From positions 357,963-421,962 of the forward strand of contig QOQU01000002.1 in NCBI GenBank assembly GCA_003327455.1: a DNA stretch of 64,000 nt. Reading direction: 5' to 3'. Every line of letters starts with the position of its first letter. Position 1 is the stretch's first letter. The notes beneath the pieces are model-generated. The model worked only from the letters and a program-made list of their open reading frames with translations, was not told the origin of the DNA and ran no database searches. Below, piece by piece: positions 16,139 through 26,692 of this stretch. This stretch comes from Anaerolineae bacterium. GTDB taxonomy: Bacteria; Chloroflexota; Anaerolineae; Anaerolineales; UBA4823. The translations under genes and the position numbers were made by a program.

Positions 16139-17832
16139 CCACCATACCCGAAATCCTGCGCCGGATTGCCAGCGAAGATCCCCAAAAGATAGCCGTTGTA
16201 TTTCAACAACGCAGCAAACCCGATCAGGTCATCACGTATCAAACCCTGTATCGCAACGCGCTTCGATACGGCAAGATACTCAAAGAACATGACATTCATC
16301 CGGACGAAGTTGTCATCATTGTGTTGCAACACAGCGTCGACCTGATTTACGCCTTCTTTGGGGCAATGTTTGCCGGTGCTATTCCCTCAATCATGCCCTT
16401 TCTAACCGAAAAGCTCTCACCCGAACATTACCGCAAGTCGTTACGCTCCCTATTCGAAGTAATTCAACCCGTAGCCGTGATTACTTACAAAGACTTTGAA
16501 GCTGAAATTCAACAAGCTACCCAAAACAGTTCCGTGCGTAAAATTCTCATCGTCGAAAACCTCCCTACCGTGGATTTCGAAATTTCTGTATTGCCAGGTT
16601 TTGGGCGTCCATCGAATTCCATCGTTCTCTTGCAACATTCTTCCGGGACAACAGGCTTACAGAAGGGAGTAGCGCTTTCCCATCAGGCAGTGATGAAACA
16701 ATTGACCGCTTATCAGAAAGCCATCCATCTCAACGCTACCGATGTGATCGTAAGCTGGTTACCGCTTTACCATGATATGGGGTTGATCGCCGGTTTTCTT
16801 ATGCCCATCCTGCTTAGGGTACCACTGGTGCTAATGTCCCCGTTTGATTGGGTACGCTCTCCTGTATTGCTCCTGCGTGCTATTCACCAGTATCAGGGTA
16901 CCCTGACCTGGTTACCAAATTTTGCCTATAACTTCTGCGCCCAAAAAATTCGCTCCTCTGACCTGGAAGGCATCGATCTTTCCTCGCTACGGGCTGTGAT
17001 CAATTGCTCCGAACCAATGATGCAATCCAGCCATGAAATGTTTCTGCAACGCTTTCTACCTTACGGGCTTAGGGCAAACGCTTTAGCAACCTGCTACGCA
17101 ATGGCAGAGAATGTTTTTGCCGTCTCCCAAGATGGGATCGAAAAGCCAGTCACCCTCGATTGGATCGACCGCAAAGGGCTTCTGGTCAATAAAATTGCCC
17201 AGCCTCGTCCAAAAGGCAATGACTCGATTTGTATGGTCTCGGCTGGTAAACCGCTTGAAAACACTCAGGTGCGCATCCTCAACGAAAAAGGCGAGGTACT
17301 ACCCGAACGAGTTGTTGGGGAGATCGCCCTTAAGAGCGATTGTATGTTGAGTGAATATTACAAACGTCCGGACTTGACTCACGCTGCCTTTCTGGATGGA
17401 TGGTATCTCACCGGCGACCTGGGCTATATCGCCAACGGAGAAATTTATATCACCGGTCGAAAAAAAGATCTGATCATTGTTGGTGGCAAAAACATTTACC
17501 CCCAGGACATTGAAAGAATTGTCGCAGAAGTTCCGGGGGTCTATCCAGGACGCGTGGTGGCATTTGGTATTTTTAACGAAGAAATGGGTACAGAAGAGGT
17601 GGTGGTGGTTGCCGAAACAGAAGAACAAGATACTCACCGAAAGCTTGAAATAGCCGACCAGATCTGTTTCCAGGTAAATCGCTCGAGCGACATCGTTTTG
17701 AGAAAGGCAATTCTCGTCGAGCGCGGTTGGCTATTGAAAACAAGCAGTGGAAAAATCGCCCGCTCAGCAAATCGTGAAAAATATCTGCAAGAATTTCAAA
17801 TTGTGGATCGATTGGAAGTTAGCACAGAGTGA
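16135..17832 (+). CDS. Acyl-AMP ligase loading the carrier protein
   Basis: 565 aa ANL-superfamily adenylating enzyme. HSSGTTGLQKG at about 168-178 is the ATP-binding P-loop, YHDMGLIAG follows at about 216, and YLTGDLGYI plus GRKKDLIIVGGKNIYPQDIE form the hinge region. YHDMGLI and the overall spacing favour the fatty-acyl-AMP ligase (FAAL) branch rather than DltA proper, so the substrate may be a fatty or short-chain acid rather than D-alanine. It would activate an acid as acyl-AMP and transfer it to the preceding ACP. Its 3' end overlaps the convergent GT4 gene by 37 bases. Confidence 0.85.
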   Translation: MTTIPEILRRIASEDPQKIAVVFQQRSKPDQVITYQTLYRNALRYGKILKEHDIHPDEVVIIVLQHSVDLIYAFFGAMFAGAIPSIMPFLTEKLSPEHYRKSLRSLFEVIQPVAVITYKDFEAEIQQATQNSSVRKILIVENLPTVDFEISVLPGFGRPSNSIVLLQHSSGTTGLQKGVALSHQAVMKQLTAYQKAIHLNATDVIVSWLPLYHDMGLIAGFLMPILLRVPLVLMSPFDWVRSPVLLLRAIHQYQGTLTWLPNFAYNFCAQKIRSSDLEGIDLSSLRAVINCSEPMMQSSHEMFLQRFLPYGLRANALATCYAMAENVFAVSQDGIEKPVTLDWIDRKGLLVNKIAQPRPKGNDSICMVSAGKPLENTQVRILNEKGEVLPERVVGEIALKSDCMLSEYYKRPDLTHAAFLDGWYLTGDLGYIANGEIYITGRKKDLIIVGGKNIYPQDIERIVAEVPGVYPGRVVAFGIFNEEMGTEEVVVVAETEEQDTHRKLEIADQICFQVNRSSDIVLRKAILVERGWLLKTSSGKIARSANREKYLQEFQIVDRLEVSTE

Positions 17833-19052
17833 TAAAGAGCAATGATTTTATTGGCAATAATGTTCCAGCCAAACCCTTTAGCAAATTCAGCTGCTTGTTT
17901 CCCCATTCTTGTTCGCAATTCCTGGTCGGAGAGAAGTTTTGCTATACACTCCGCCAGCAACTGTGGCTCATCAACAGGAACGGTAAACCCGGTAATCCCA
18001 TTCTGGACTAAATAAGCCAAGCCACCGACATTCGATGCGACCACCGGCTTTCCACAAGCCATCGCCTCCAAAGCGACCATTCCAAAGGACTCGTAATGCG
18101 AAGGTACCACTACGATCTCTGCTGCTGAATAGTAATACGGAAGCGTATCCTGACTTTTCTTCCCTAAAAAAGCAACCAAATCGTCCAGTCCATACTCGCT
18201 TCTCAAGGCACTCAGGCGTTCTTGTTCAGTTCCTCTGCTTTCAGGCTCACTATCTTCATTGCCTCCAATCACCGCGAGACAGAACGGAGTACGTTCCCAG
18301 AGACCATTTTGGCGCATGATGGCAATAGCTCTAAACAACACATCTAAACCTTTCAAAGGTTCGATTCGACCAACAAAGAGTAACATTCGCTCACAGGGAG
18401 AAATGCCAATAAATTCTTTAGCTTCATCCATCGGTATAGGGTAAAAACGCCTCAGGTCAACGCCTGGGGGAATTATTTGAATTTTGGATACATCAGCCTG
18501 ATACAACCACTGTAATTGAGCCAGTTCAGCCGGGGTAGCCGCGATGACACAATCTACTTCTTTCAATACCCGATTTTCCCCAGCGATCCGGTAATCGCCT
18601 TCGATCTCCTCTTCAGGACGAGCCACTCGCTGTTTCATCTTTCCTAACGTATGAAACATGTGGACAACAGGTGCCTGCCAGCGCTTTTTCAGTTCTAACG
18701 CAGCAATTCCCGACATCCAGTAATGGCTATGAAGGATGTCATACTTACATCCCTTTTGTGAAGCAAAATCTACCACTCCGTTGACAAACTGATCAAGATA
18801 ACATGTCAGTTCCGCTTTGGGTAAAGGAATCTCGGGACCGGCACGAATATGCACCACCCGATTACCAAAACCCAGCTCATGCAATACATGTGGAACATGC
18901 TCATCCTGGGAACGAGTGAAAACATCGACCTGAATACCCTCTGCGCCAAGTTGGTGACTCAGGTCACGAACATATACATTCATCCCCCCCGTATCCTTTC
19001 CTCCCAGGGTCGCTAAAGGACAGGTATGATAAGACAACATGGCTACCCGCAT
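17796..19052 (-). CDS. Glycosyltransferase family 4 (MshA/sucrose-phosphate synthase-like)
   Basis: 418 aa GT-B enzyme. GGKDTGGMNVYVRDLS at about residues 17-32 is typical of MshA- and sucrose-phosphate-synthase-like GT4. HSHYWMSG, IIPPGVDLRRFYP, LLFVGRIEPLKG and SHYESFGMVALEAMACGKPVVAS (E-x7-E motif) follow in order. Nucleotide-sugar donor and acceptor are not decided. A good AGAGG lies about 9 nt before the ATG. It is convergent with the acylation operon and divergent from tRNA-Thr. Confidence 0.85.
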   Translation of the reverse strand: MRVAMLSYHTCPLATLGGKDTGGMNVYVRDLSHQLGAEGIQVDVFTRSQDEHVPHVLHELGFGNRVVHIRAGPEIPLPKAELTCYLDQFVNGVVDFASQKGCKYDILHSHYWMSGIAALELKKRWQAPVVHMFHTLGKMKQRVARPEEEIEGDYRIAGENRVLKEVDCVIAATPAELAQLQWLYQADVSKIQIIPPGVDLRRFYPIPMDEAKEFIGISPCERMLLFVGRIEPLKGLDVLFRAIAIMRQNGLWERTPFCLAVIGGNEDSEPESRGTEQERLSALRSEYGLDDLVAFLGKKSQDTLPYYYSAAEIVVVPSHYESFGMVALEAMACGKPVVASNVGGLAYLVQNGITGFTVPVDEPQLLAECIAKLLSDQELRTRMGKQAAEFAKGFGWNIIANKIIALYHSVLTSNRSTI

Positions 19053-19089
19053 CGTTTAAACCTCTTGCGTTGAGCTCAACAATTTCTCC

Positions 19090-19118
19090 TTGTCATTCTA
19101 GCACATCCTTTGTATAAT
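19090..19118 (+). promoter_or_regulatory. Promoter of tRNA-Thr
   Basis: TTGTCA (19090-19095), 17 nt, perfect TATAAT (19113-19118), with the mature tRNA 5' end 15 nt downstream. Matches the other strong promoters seen here in spacing. Confidence 0.75.
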
Positions 19119-19133
19119 CAGGCTTAGAGTTTC

Positions 19134-19206
19134 GCCACCGTAGCTCAGCAGGCAGAGCAAGCGTTTCGTAAACGTTAGGTCAAGGGTTCGAATCCCTTCG
19201 GTGGCT
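19134..19206 (+). tRNA. tRNA-Thr (anticodon CGT)
   Basis: A full 73-nt cloverleaf: acceptor arms GCCACCG and CGGTGGC, D stem GCTC/GAGC, anticodon stem AGCGT/ACGTT with loop TTCGTAA (anticodon CGT, reading ACG), five-base variable loop AGGTC, T arm AAGGG-TTCGAAT-CCCTT and discriminator T. CCA is not encoded. A T-run from 19206 may end the transcript. Confidence 0.95.
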
Positions 19207-19253
19207 TTTTTCATTTGTTGGCTATACGATCTTTCATTTATAATTATTGAGAT

Positions 19254-19895
19254 ATGGCTTTTCGCTTGACTCCGCTTGTAATTGGGATTGCCGGTGGTTC
19301 TGGCTCTGGAAAAACGACTGTCGCCAACATGATCATCCAACATGTGGGGGCTGAAAAGATCGCTTACCTCCCCCACGATGCTTATTATAAAGACCTGAGC
19401 AATTTACCAGAAGCCCAACGTCACCTGATCAATTTCGATCATCCCAACTCATTAGAGACTTCTCTCCTTATCCAACATGTCATTCAACTAAAAAGGGGAC
19501 AAGCCATCGAACTACCCATCTACGACTTTCGCATTCATTGTCGCACAAATCAAACGCAACGCATAGAACCCAAAGCTGTCATTATTGTCGAAGGCATTCT
19601 GATCTTTGTAGAAGCGGAGTTACGCGAACTATTTGATGTCAAGATCTTTGTGGATACAGATCCGGATATTCGCTTTATTCGTCGGCTGCAAAGGGATATC
19701 CTCGAACGAGGTCGGTCGACTGAATCCGTCATTCAACAATACCTTTCGACCGTCAGGCCAATGCACCTCGAATTCGTCGAACCGTCAAAACGGTATGCAG
19801 ATATCATTATTCCAGAAGGGGGGCTAAATACGGTTGCCATTGATATGGTTGTGGCACGCATCAACGCGCTTCTCCAGGAAGCCAAGAATGAATGA
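19254..19895 (+). CDS. udk: Uridine kinase
   Basis: 213 aa P-loop kinase phosphorylating uridine/cytidine in pyrimidine salvage. GGSGSGKT at residues 14-21 is Walker A; YLPHDAYYKDL, FDHPNSLET, YDFRIHCR and EGILIF follow in the family order. A TATAAT (19239-19244) stands 9 nt before the ATG with a weak TTGTTG -35 at 18 nt, and no ribosome site is present, so the mRNA may be almost leaderless. The stop overlaps the start of the DedA-like gene. Confidence 0.92.
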   Translation: MAFRLTPLVIGIAGGSGSGKTTVANMIIQHVGAEKIAYLPHDAYYKDLSNLPEAQRHLINFDHPNSLETSLLIQHVIQLKRGQAIELPIYDFRIHCRTNQTQRIEPKAVIIVEGILIFVEAELRELFDVKIFVDTDPDIRFIRRLQRDILERGRSTESVIQQYLSTVRPMHLEFVEPSKRYADIIIPEGGLNTVAIDMVVARINALLQEAKNE

Positions 19896-20454
19896 ATCTG
19901 CTTCAAATTCGACAAGAAAACCGAAACAGCATTATCTATGGCGAATTCTGGCGTTGATTGCGGTAATTGGATTAAGCCTCTTCATTTTTAGCATTCGCAA
20001 AGATGCAGCTAAACTAGCCTTTTTAGGTTACCCTGGGGTTTTCTTGATAGCATTTATGGCTTACGCCACAGTGATCTTGCCTGCCCCAGCCCTGGCGATC
20101 ATCTTTACCTTTGGAGGAGTTCTATCGAATCCGCTGGCCGTTGCAATAGCTGCCAGCCTGGGCGCCACCCTTGGTGAAATCAGTGGTTACCTCGCTGGTT
20201 TTGGTGGTCAGGTAGTGGTCGAGAGACTGGATATTTATCAAAAACTAACCCTCTGGATGCAGAAGCATGGCTCAATCACTGTCTATGTGCTTTCTGCCAT
20301 CCCGAATCCATTTTTTGATATTGCTGGTATGGCGGCTGGAGCTTTAAAAATGCCCCTGTATAACTTCCTTATATGGTGTTTTCTAGGTCAGACCACAAAA
20401 ATGTTGCTCTTTTCTTACTTAGGTTCGGGCTTCTTTACTCGTTTCATACATTAG
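19888..20454 (+). CDS. DedA/VTT (SNARE-associated) family membrane protein
   Basis: About 188 aa with several membrane segments. The VTT core is visible: LPAPALAIIFTFGGVLSNP, AASLGATLGEISGYLAG and the C-terminal AIPNPFFDIAGMAAG. Family members include phospholipid/undecaprenyl-phosphate scramblase-like transporters. A longer frame begins at 19834, but AGGA lies about 9 nt before ATG 19888, whose first bases overlap the udk stop codon, so I start there. Function in this organism is not determined. Confidence 0.8.
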   Translation: MNESASNSTRKPKQHYLWRILALIAVIGLSLFIFSIRKDAAKLAFLGYPGVFLIAFMAYATVILPAPALAIIFTFGGVLSNPLAVAIAASLGATLGEISGYLAGFGGQVVVERLDIYQKLTLWMQKHGSITVYVLSAIPNPFFDIAGMAAGALKMPLYNFLIWCFLGQTTKMLLFSYLGSGFFTRFIH

Positions 20455-20502
20455 AGAAAAAACAACCCAGAATCTAGAATAAAACCGATATAATGAGGGG
20501 TA

Positions 20503-23298
20503 ATGGATTCACTAATCGCCTTAGACATCGAAACCACCGGTTCGGATACCGAAAAAGATCGTATTATTGAAATTGCCGCTATTCGTTTCACCCCCCGACG
20601 AGTCGAAGCCGAATGGCATTCTTTGATCAATCCAGGCAAGCCAATCCCACCTGCGATTACGTTACTCACCGGCATCACTGACCAGATGTTGGTCAATGCT
20701 CCTTCCATTCAGGAAGTCGCTCAAGATCTCAATCGGTTTATCGGCAACAGCCCGATTGTTGGTCATTCGATCAACTTCGATCTCGCCTTCTTAAATCGCT
20801 TCGGTGTGGCTCATCATAATCTCACGATTGACACATACGAAATCGCTTCGGTCATAAATCCAACCTCCAGCCGTTATAACCTGACTGCATTGGCACAACA
20901 ATATGGCATCATCGTGCAAGGTAAACATCGCGCGCTGGAGGATGCTCGCACGACGCGCGCCTTATATTTGCGCCTATACGAAGAGTTGCTCAACTTTCCT
21001 ATCCGCTTATTAGCCGAAATTGTTCATCTCACCGAAAATACCGATTGGGGCGGTTTTTGGGCATTCCAGAGTGCACTGAAAGAGCGCACGCAGGAAATTA
21101 TTTCCCCTGAGGCTGCGGCAAGCCTTTTCAATGGGCCACTATTCCGCAATCCGGTACCGCTTCCACTATCCCTTCAACCGGTCCACCCCCCCACTCCTTT
21201 AGACACCGAAGAAGTTTCTGCTCTGCTCGAACATGGGGGAGCGTTTGCCCGCTATTTTCCCAATTTTGAATACCGCCCTCAACAGGTAGCTATGACCAGA
21301 GCCGTTTGCGATGCGCTATCCCATGGAAAACACATCTTAATTGAAGCCGGCACGGGTACCGGCAAATCGATGGCCTATCTCATCCCCGCTTCCCTATGGT
21401 CCATCCAGAATCAGACCAGGGTTGTTATATCAACCAATACCATTAACCTGCAAGATCAGTTGATTAAGAAAGATATTCCCGATCTGATCAATGCCCTGGG
21501 CCTGGACTTGAGGGCTGTAGTGATTAAGGGGCGCGGCAATTATCTCTGTCTAAGACGATTTGAGAGCTTTTATCGACGCGGTCCTCAAACGGCAGATGAA
21601 GCCCGTTTACTTGCCAAAATCCTCGTCTGGCTGCAGTTCACTGAAAGCGGCGATCGGGCTGAGATAAATCTTAACAACCCGGCGGAACGTGAAATTTGGA
21701 CTTCAATTTCAGCCGAAGATGAGGGGTGTAGCATGGAAAATTGCTATCAACGAACCGGAGGGCGTTGTCCTTTTTACCGTGTTCGCCAGGCTGCTCAAAG
21801 TGCACATCTTCTGATCGTAAATCATGCCTTGTTACTCTCCGATATTGCCAGCGGCAACCGCGTTCTTCCCGATTATGACTATCTTATCGTTGATGAAGCC
21901 CATCATCTGGAAGATGCTACAACCAATGCAATGAGTCTTTCTCTGAATCGGAGCGACATTGAACGTTTGATTCGGGAGTTGGGTAGCACCCGCAGCGGGA
22001 TGCTTCACCGTATTGATCAGGTGCTGTCGAAAATCCTCCCACCCATCGAACTGGCAAACACTCAGGTTCTTCTGCAAAGAGTCATGGATCTATCCTTCCG
22101 ACTGGAAGAACTCAATCGTCAATTTTTCACAGCTATTGATGAATTTTTTTATGATTTGCGCGAAGGCAGAGAAATTGGGATGTATGCCCATCAGGAACGC
22201 ATTGTTCAGGCGCATCGTTCGCAGCCCGGCTGGTATAGTATCGAATCCGCATGGGAAGAAACCGAAGCAGTCTTCAACTCTCTGATGGAAACGCTCCGCT
22301 TGCTTTTGACAGTCCTATCAGAAAATATCGAAAATATCCTGGATCTGGATGAAGATCTATATACAGACTTGAGTAACCTTACCCGTCGCTATCAAGAAGT
22401 CTTAGACACCCTGCACAGTTTTGTTTTCAAGCCGGAGCCCGATAAAATCTATTGGATTGAAGTTAAAAATAATTATGGAAACATCTCCTTGCACAATGCT
22501 CCCTTAGAAATCGGCTCTTTGATGAAAAAGCACATCTGGAATGAAAAAACAGCGGTGATATTGACCTCCGCAACCTTGACGACAGCCGGTGAGTTCCAAT
22601 ATATTCGCAGTCGATTACAGGCTGAAGACGCTGAAGAGTACCAGGTTGGTTCACCTTTCGATTATGAAACCTCTACCCTTTTATATCTCGCCAACGACAT
22701 TCCAGAACCGAATGATCGCTTTGCCTATCAAAAAGCGCTCGAATCAGCCATTATTCAAACCACTCTTGCCGCCAGTGGACGCACCCTGGTATTATTTACT
22801 TCTTATGACCAGTTACGACGGACTTCCCAAGCCATTGCGAGAGTATTGACAAAAAACGACATACTCATTTACGAACAAGGTGAAGGGGCATCGCCTCACG
22901 CCTTGCTAGATAGCTTTCGCTCGTCCGAACGCTCAGTTCTACTGGGAACACGCGCCTTTTGGGAGGGGGTTGATGTGCCTGGTGAGGCTCTATCCGTGCT
23001 GATGATCGCCAAACTCCCCTTCGATGTACCTTCTGACCCAATTATTGCCGCCAGAGCAGAAACCTTTGAAGATCCTTTTAATCAATACACAATCCCCGAA
23101 GCTGTCCTTAAGTTCCGTCAAGGCTTTGGCAGGCTGATACGTACCAAACAAGATCGCGGTGTTGTGGTCATCTTAGACCGCCGCGTTCAAAGCAAACGGT
23201 ATGGAAAGATTTTCATCGAATCACTCCCGACCTGCACCGTTCAGGTAGGCAACCTCGCCAATTTGCCCCGCGCTGTGCAACGCTGGTTAAACTTATAA
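20503..23298 (+). CDS. dinG: DnaQ-like exonuclease fused to DinG-family helicase
   Basis: 931 aa. Residues 1-165 are a DEDDh 3'-5' exonuclease ([27 protein letters not shown]). From about 240 a superfamily 2 helicase follows with [13 protein letters not shown] (Walker A) and VDEAHHLED. Four cysteines (NYLC and [15 protein letters not shown]) occupy the XPD/DinG Fe-S cluster position. This is the Firmicute-type DinG arrangement; such proteins act in DNA repair. TATAAT (20489-20494) stands 8 nt before the ATG; GAGGGG between them is too close to the start to be a normal ribosome site. The 3' end overlaps pncB by 6 bases. Confidence 0.9.
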   Translation: MDSLIALDIETTGSDTEKDRIIEIAAIRFTPRRVEAEWHSLINPGKPIPPAITLLTGITDQMLVNAPSIQEVAQDLNRFIGNSPIVGHSINFDLAFLNRFGVAHHNLTIDTYEIASVINPTSSRYNLTALAQQYGIIVQGKHRALEDARTTRALYLRLYEELLNFPIRLLAEIVHLTENTDWGGFWAFQSALKERTQEIISPEAAASLFNGPLFRNPVPLPLSLQPVHPPTPLDTEEVSALLEHGGAFARYFPNFEYRPQQVAMTRAVCDALSHGKHILIEAGTGTGKSMAYLIPASLWSIQNQTRVVISTNTINLQDQLIKKDIPDLINALGLDLRAVVIKGRGNYLCLRRFESFYRRGPQTADEARLLAKILVWLQFTESGDRAEINLNNPAEREIWTSISAEDEGCSMENCYQRTGGRCPFYRVRQAAQSAHLLIVNHALLLSDIASGNRVLPDYDYLIVDEAHHLEDATTNAMSLSLNRSDIERLIRELGSTRSGMLHRIDQVLSKILPPIELANTQVLLQRVMDLSFRLEELNRQFFTAIDEFFYDLREGREIGMYAHQERIVQAHRSQPGWYSIESAWEETEAVFNSLMETLRLLLTVLSENIENILDLDEDLYTDLSNLTRRYQEVLDTLHSFVFKPEPDKIYWIEVKNNYGNISLHNAPLEIGSLMKKHIWNEKTAVILTSATLTTAGEFQYIRSRLQAEDAEEYQVGSPFDYETSTLLYLANDIPEPNDRFAYQKALESAIIQTTLAASGRTLVLFTSYDQLRRTSQAIARVLTKNDILIYEQGEGASPHALLDSFRSSERSVLLGTRAFWEGVDVPGEALSVLMIAKLPFDVPSDPIIAARAETFEDPFNQYTIPEAVLKFRQGFGRLIRTKQDRGVVVILDRRVQSKRYGKIFIESLPTCTVQVGNLANLPRAVQRWLNL

Positions 23299-24876
23299 AT
23301 GACTATTGCCATTCAGAGTGTTGTTTTCCAACCTGGGTTGGGATTGCGCAATCAATTCTTGCTTTAAGTTCCAAAGTTTCTGAGTCAACGAGACATGATA
23401 AATATGCGGATACATCAGCCGTCTTACCCCCGGATCAAGTCTTTCCACATCTTTCTCTCGCTTTGCTCGAATTTCTTCTAAGGTAGGCAAGGATGTCACC
23501 AATTTGCCATTTTCGAGAATGGTTTCCAACAAAGGTTCAATCTCCGAAATTTCGTCTCGGTGGAGGGAACGATATTTGGTGTGATCGGTGGGATGGCGCA
23601 ATGTAAGGGATGCCTTTTGGCGAGGGTCTTCATCGGATAATGCAATGAGATCGGCGGTTGCTTTGCCCCGTTTGTCATAAATTCGCCAGACCTTTTTGTT
23701 GCCCGGGTTGGGAGTCTTTTCCAGCGACTCGCTGATCTTGATAGCCGGTTTCCATTCATTCTGGTCGTAAACAGCCACAAGTTTATAGACCCCTCCCAGA
23801 GCCGGCTCCCCCCAGGACGTGATCAGACGCGTCCCAACCCCATAAACCAAACGGCGAATTAAGCGATCAGCATCCACTCCGTAGCGCGGCGCCTCTTCGA
23901 CAATTTGCGTGATAATTTGCCAGATAACCATCTCATCTAAATTGTTCGAGAGGACAATCGAAACATCTTCAAATCCCGCTTCATCTAACATCTTCGCTGC
24001 TTGAATGCTCAGAAAGGCAAGGTCGCCAGAATCGAGACGAATGCCCAAAGGCTTATGTCCCTTTTGGCGTAATTCCTCAAAAACCTTGATAGCATTCGGA
24101 ATACCGCTTTCCAGGGTATCTATGGTATCCACTAATAACAAACAATCATCCGGATAGACATCTGCATAAGCGCGAAAGGCGTCTAATTCGCTCATTCCCA
24201 GAGCAATAAATAGCTGCACCATGCTATGGGCATGAGTACCTTTCGGAGGTAATCCCAAAAGCGCCGAGACACCTACATTGGAGGTAAACATTGCTCCTCC
24301 GATCAATGCTGCGCGCGCGCCAGCATTTGCCCCAACATGTTGACCTCTGCGTAATCCAAACTCCAGAACCACTTGCCCGCGTCCAATCTCATGAATACGC
24401 GCCGCCTTGGTAGCTATCAAGATCTGATAATTCAAGTGATTTAACAGGGACGTCTCAAGAATCTGTGCCATCGCTAAGGGACCCTGAACCACCGTTATCG
24501 GGACATTTGGATGAACAACCCTCCCTTCAGGAATCGCATACAGTGTGATGCCTTCAAAATTCCCATATCGGTATAACCAATCCAGAAAATCCGCTTCAAA
24601 GAGCGGTTTTCCACTGCGAGTGCGTTGGGTTTTAAGATAGTTGATTTCAGTAATTCCAAATCGAGATTGAAACATCCAATTAAGTAGCCACTCCAAACCG
24701 GCGTTCACGCAATAACCAGCTTTATGCGTGCCATAATCGGGGTAGTTGCGAAAATAGTGATCGAACTGAACAAGTTTTTCGTGATAGCCCATGCGAAAAT
24801 AAAGTTGAGCCATGGTCAACTGGTACTGATCGGTGAAAAGGATACCCTCCGCCAGCGCTTTTTCTGCTAAATTCAT
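23293..24876 (-). CDS. pncB: Nicotinate phosphoribosyltransferase
   Basis: 527 aa enzyme joining nicotinate and PRPP in NAD salvage. [13 protein letters not shown] near the N-terminus, EFGLRRGQ around 170, GTHAHSMVQ (phosphorylated-His region) near 215 and IRLDSGDLA near 275 are all family hallmarks. Full length with an additional C-terminal tail of about 40 residues. GGAG lies 8 nt before the ATG. Convergent with the helicase gene. Confidence 0.93.
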   Translation of the reverse strand: MNLAEKALAEGILFTDQYQLTMAQLYFRMGYHEKLVQFDHYFRNYPDYGTHKAGYCVNAGLEWLLNWMFQSRFGITEINYLKTQRTRSGKPLFEADFLDWLYRYGNFEGITLYAIPEGRVVHPNVPITVVQGPLAMAQILETSLLNHLNYQILIATKAARIHEIGRGQVVLEFGLRRGQHVGANAGARAALIGGAMFTSNVGVSALLGLPPKGTHAHSMVQLFIALGMSELDAFRAYADVYPDDCLLLVDTIDTLESGIPNAIKVFEELRQKGHKPLGIRLDSGDLAFLSIQAAKMLDEAGFEDVSIVLSNNLDEMVIWQIITQIVEEAPRYGVDADRLIRRLVYGVGTRLITSWGEPALGGVYKLVAVYDQNEWKPAIKISESLEKTPNPGNKKVWRIYDKRGKATADLIALSDEDPRQKASLTLRHPTDHTKYRSLHRDEISEIEPLLETILENGKLVTSLPTLEEIRAKREKDVERLDPGVRRLMYPHIYHVSLTQKLWNLKQELIAQSQPRLENNTLNGNSHL

Positions 24877-24958
24877 CGGACAAACTCCGTTAAAAAGTGT
24901 TATATTTTTATTCTACCGCGAATCTTATTGAACAACTTCTAGACAAACGATCTCACCA

Positions 24959-26692
24959 ATGAATCAATACCTCGAATCTTACAGTGCTGCAATCAACGAG
25001 TTTCACCGTGCCCGCAACCAGGCACAACTGAAGGTGCTGTTAGCCCGGTTGAAAGGTGAGCCGACCGACTTATTGGATTTCGAGGAGGTTCGAAAACGGC
25101 TCAAAGCCCAGGGAATGATTGAAAGGGGGATAAAACAAATCCCTCTTAACGCCATTGTCGGAAGTCTGGGACGCTATCATGACTTCACCCGTGATTTTTT
25201 ACCCAAACAAGACCACATCAAAGATCGCTGGGCGCGCGTCCGTTTAGCATTTACCGGGCTAAGCGGTATTCCCCCCATCGAAGTTTATCAAATCGGTGAG
25301 GTCTATTTTGTCAAGGATGGTAATCACAGGGTTTCGGTCGCACGTCAGCTAGGAGCAACGCACATTCAGGCTTATGTCACTGAGGTAAAAACACGCATTC
25401 CTCTGACTCCAGACATCAATCCAGAGTCATTGATTATCAAAGAAGAATACCTTGAGTTCTTAGAAAAAACTCGTCTGGACTTTCGTTATCCAGAGATTGA
25501 CCTGAGTGTTTCCGTTGCGGGACAATACAGGATACTACTGGAACACATTGAAGTCCATCGATACTACATGGGTATTGAACAAAAAAGAGAGGTACATCTG
25601 GAAGAAGCCGCTGCGGATTGGTATGAAAACTATTACCTTCCCATCGTCAAGCGAATTTCCGAGTTGGGAATTTTGCGTAGCTACCCCAACCGAACGCCAA
25701 CGGACCTTTACCTCTTCATGTCGGAACATCGTGCTGAGCTTGAAAAGCGCCTGGGATGGGAACTGCGCACCGAAAAAGCGATATTGGCGTTGATGGATAA
25801 AGCACAAAATAATCTGCTCGAACGATTTCAGGATTTCTTTGAGAAAATCGACACCCATCTGTTCGGTGGAAAGTTTTCAGGCGGGCCGCCTGTAGGTGAA
25901 TGGCGACACCGAACGATTGCCGTTGCAAGCCCTTCAGCACTCATTCAGGATATCCTTGTACCCATCGACGGAGAAGAAGGAGGATGGTTTGCTGTTCAAC
26001 AGGCACGAAAAGTAGCGGAACGCGAGAATGCCTCGTTGCGCGCTATACACGTACTCGAAAATCACCTCTCTGAGCCGGAAACAAATCATCTTCAAGAAAA
26101 CTTTGAGAATATACTTCAAGATTCTTCCATCCCCCACGATCTGGTCATCCTTAAAGGTGATATAGCCGATACGATTTGTGACCGATCTCGCTACATTGAC
26201 CTTGTTGTTATGAATGTTCGTTATCCCCCTGGACCTCAACCGCTGGATCGGTTGGTCTCTGGCTTTCGGGAACTGGTTCAGCGTTGTCCACGTCCGATCC
26301 TGGCAACTCCACAGGTTGTATCCCCCCTCACAAGGGGTTTGCTTGCCTTTAACGGAAGTCCGAAAGCTCAGGAAGCGCTTTTCCTATCCGTTTATTTTGC
26401 CAAAAAATGGTCTATCTCGCTGACTGTCTTGAGTGTAGATGAAAAAGAATCCCAAGCCCAAAAATACCTGAACATTGCGCGTAAACAACTCACCTACCGT
26501 CAGGTTACAGCAGAGTATGTCCGTCGCACCGGCTCAGTCTCCGAAGCGATTCTCTCTACTGCTTCAGCTTATGGTTCAGATTTCATTATTGTTGGCGGAT
26601 ATGGGTATGCTCCCCTGATCCAAGTTTTGCGCGGGAGTGTGGTTGATGAGCTGTTGCGAAGCTCTCCCATTCCCATATTAATCTGTCGTTAG
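24959..26692 (+). CDS. ParB-like domain fused to tandem UspA domains
   Basis: 577 aa. The N-terminal half contains a ParB/sulfiredoxin-like motif, VKDGNHRVSVARQLGA (about residues 118-132), and a helical DUF4032-like stretch. The C-terminal 290 residues are two universal stress protein folds: ILVPIDGEEGG opens the first, and GGYGYAPLIQVLRGSVVD (GX2GX9GS ATP site) near the end shows the second binds ATP. Similar fusions occur in Chloroflexota as far as I recall. A DNA-binding or nucleotide-hydrolysing stress sensor is possible; no function is established. It is a single gene between two minus-strand genes. Confidence 0.75.
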   Translation: MNQYLESYSAAINEFHRARNQAQLKVLLARLKGEPTDLLDFEEVRKRLKAQGMIERGIKQIPLNAIVGSLGRYHDFTRDFLPKQDHIKDRWARVRLAFTGLSGIPPIEVYQIGEVYFVKDGNHRVSVARQLGATHIQAYVTEVKTRIPLTPDINPESLIIKEEYLEFLEKTRLDFRYPEIDLSVSVAGQYRILLEHIEVHRYYMGIEQKREVHLEEAAADWYENYYLPIVKRISELGILRSYPNRTPTDLYLFMSEHRAELEKRLGWELRTEKAILALMDKAQNNLLERFQDFFEKIDTHLFGGKFSGGPPVGEWRHRTIAVASPSALIQDILVPIDGEEGGWFAVQQARKVAERENASLRAIHVLENHLSEPETNHLQENFENILQDSSIPHDLVILKGDIADTICDRSRYIDLVVMNVRYPPGPQPLDRLVSGFRELVQRCPRPILATPQVVSPLTRGLLAFNGSPKAQEALFLSVYFAKKWSISLTVLSVDEKESQAQKYLNIARKQLTYRQVTAEYVRRTGSVSEAILSTASAYGSDFIIVGGYGYAPLIQVLRGSVVDELLRSSPIPILICR

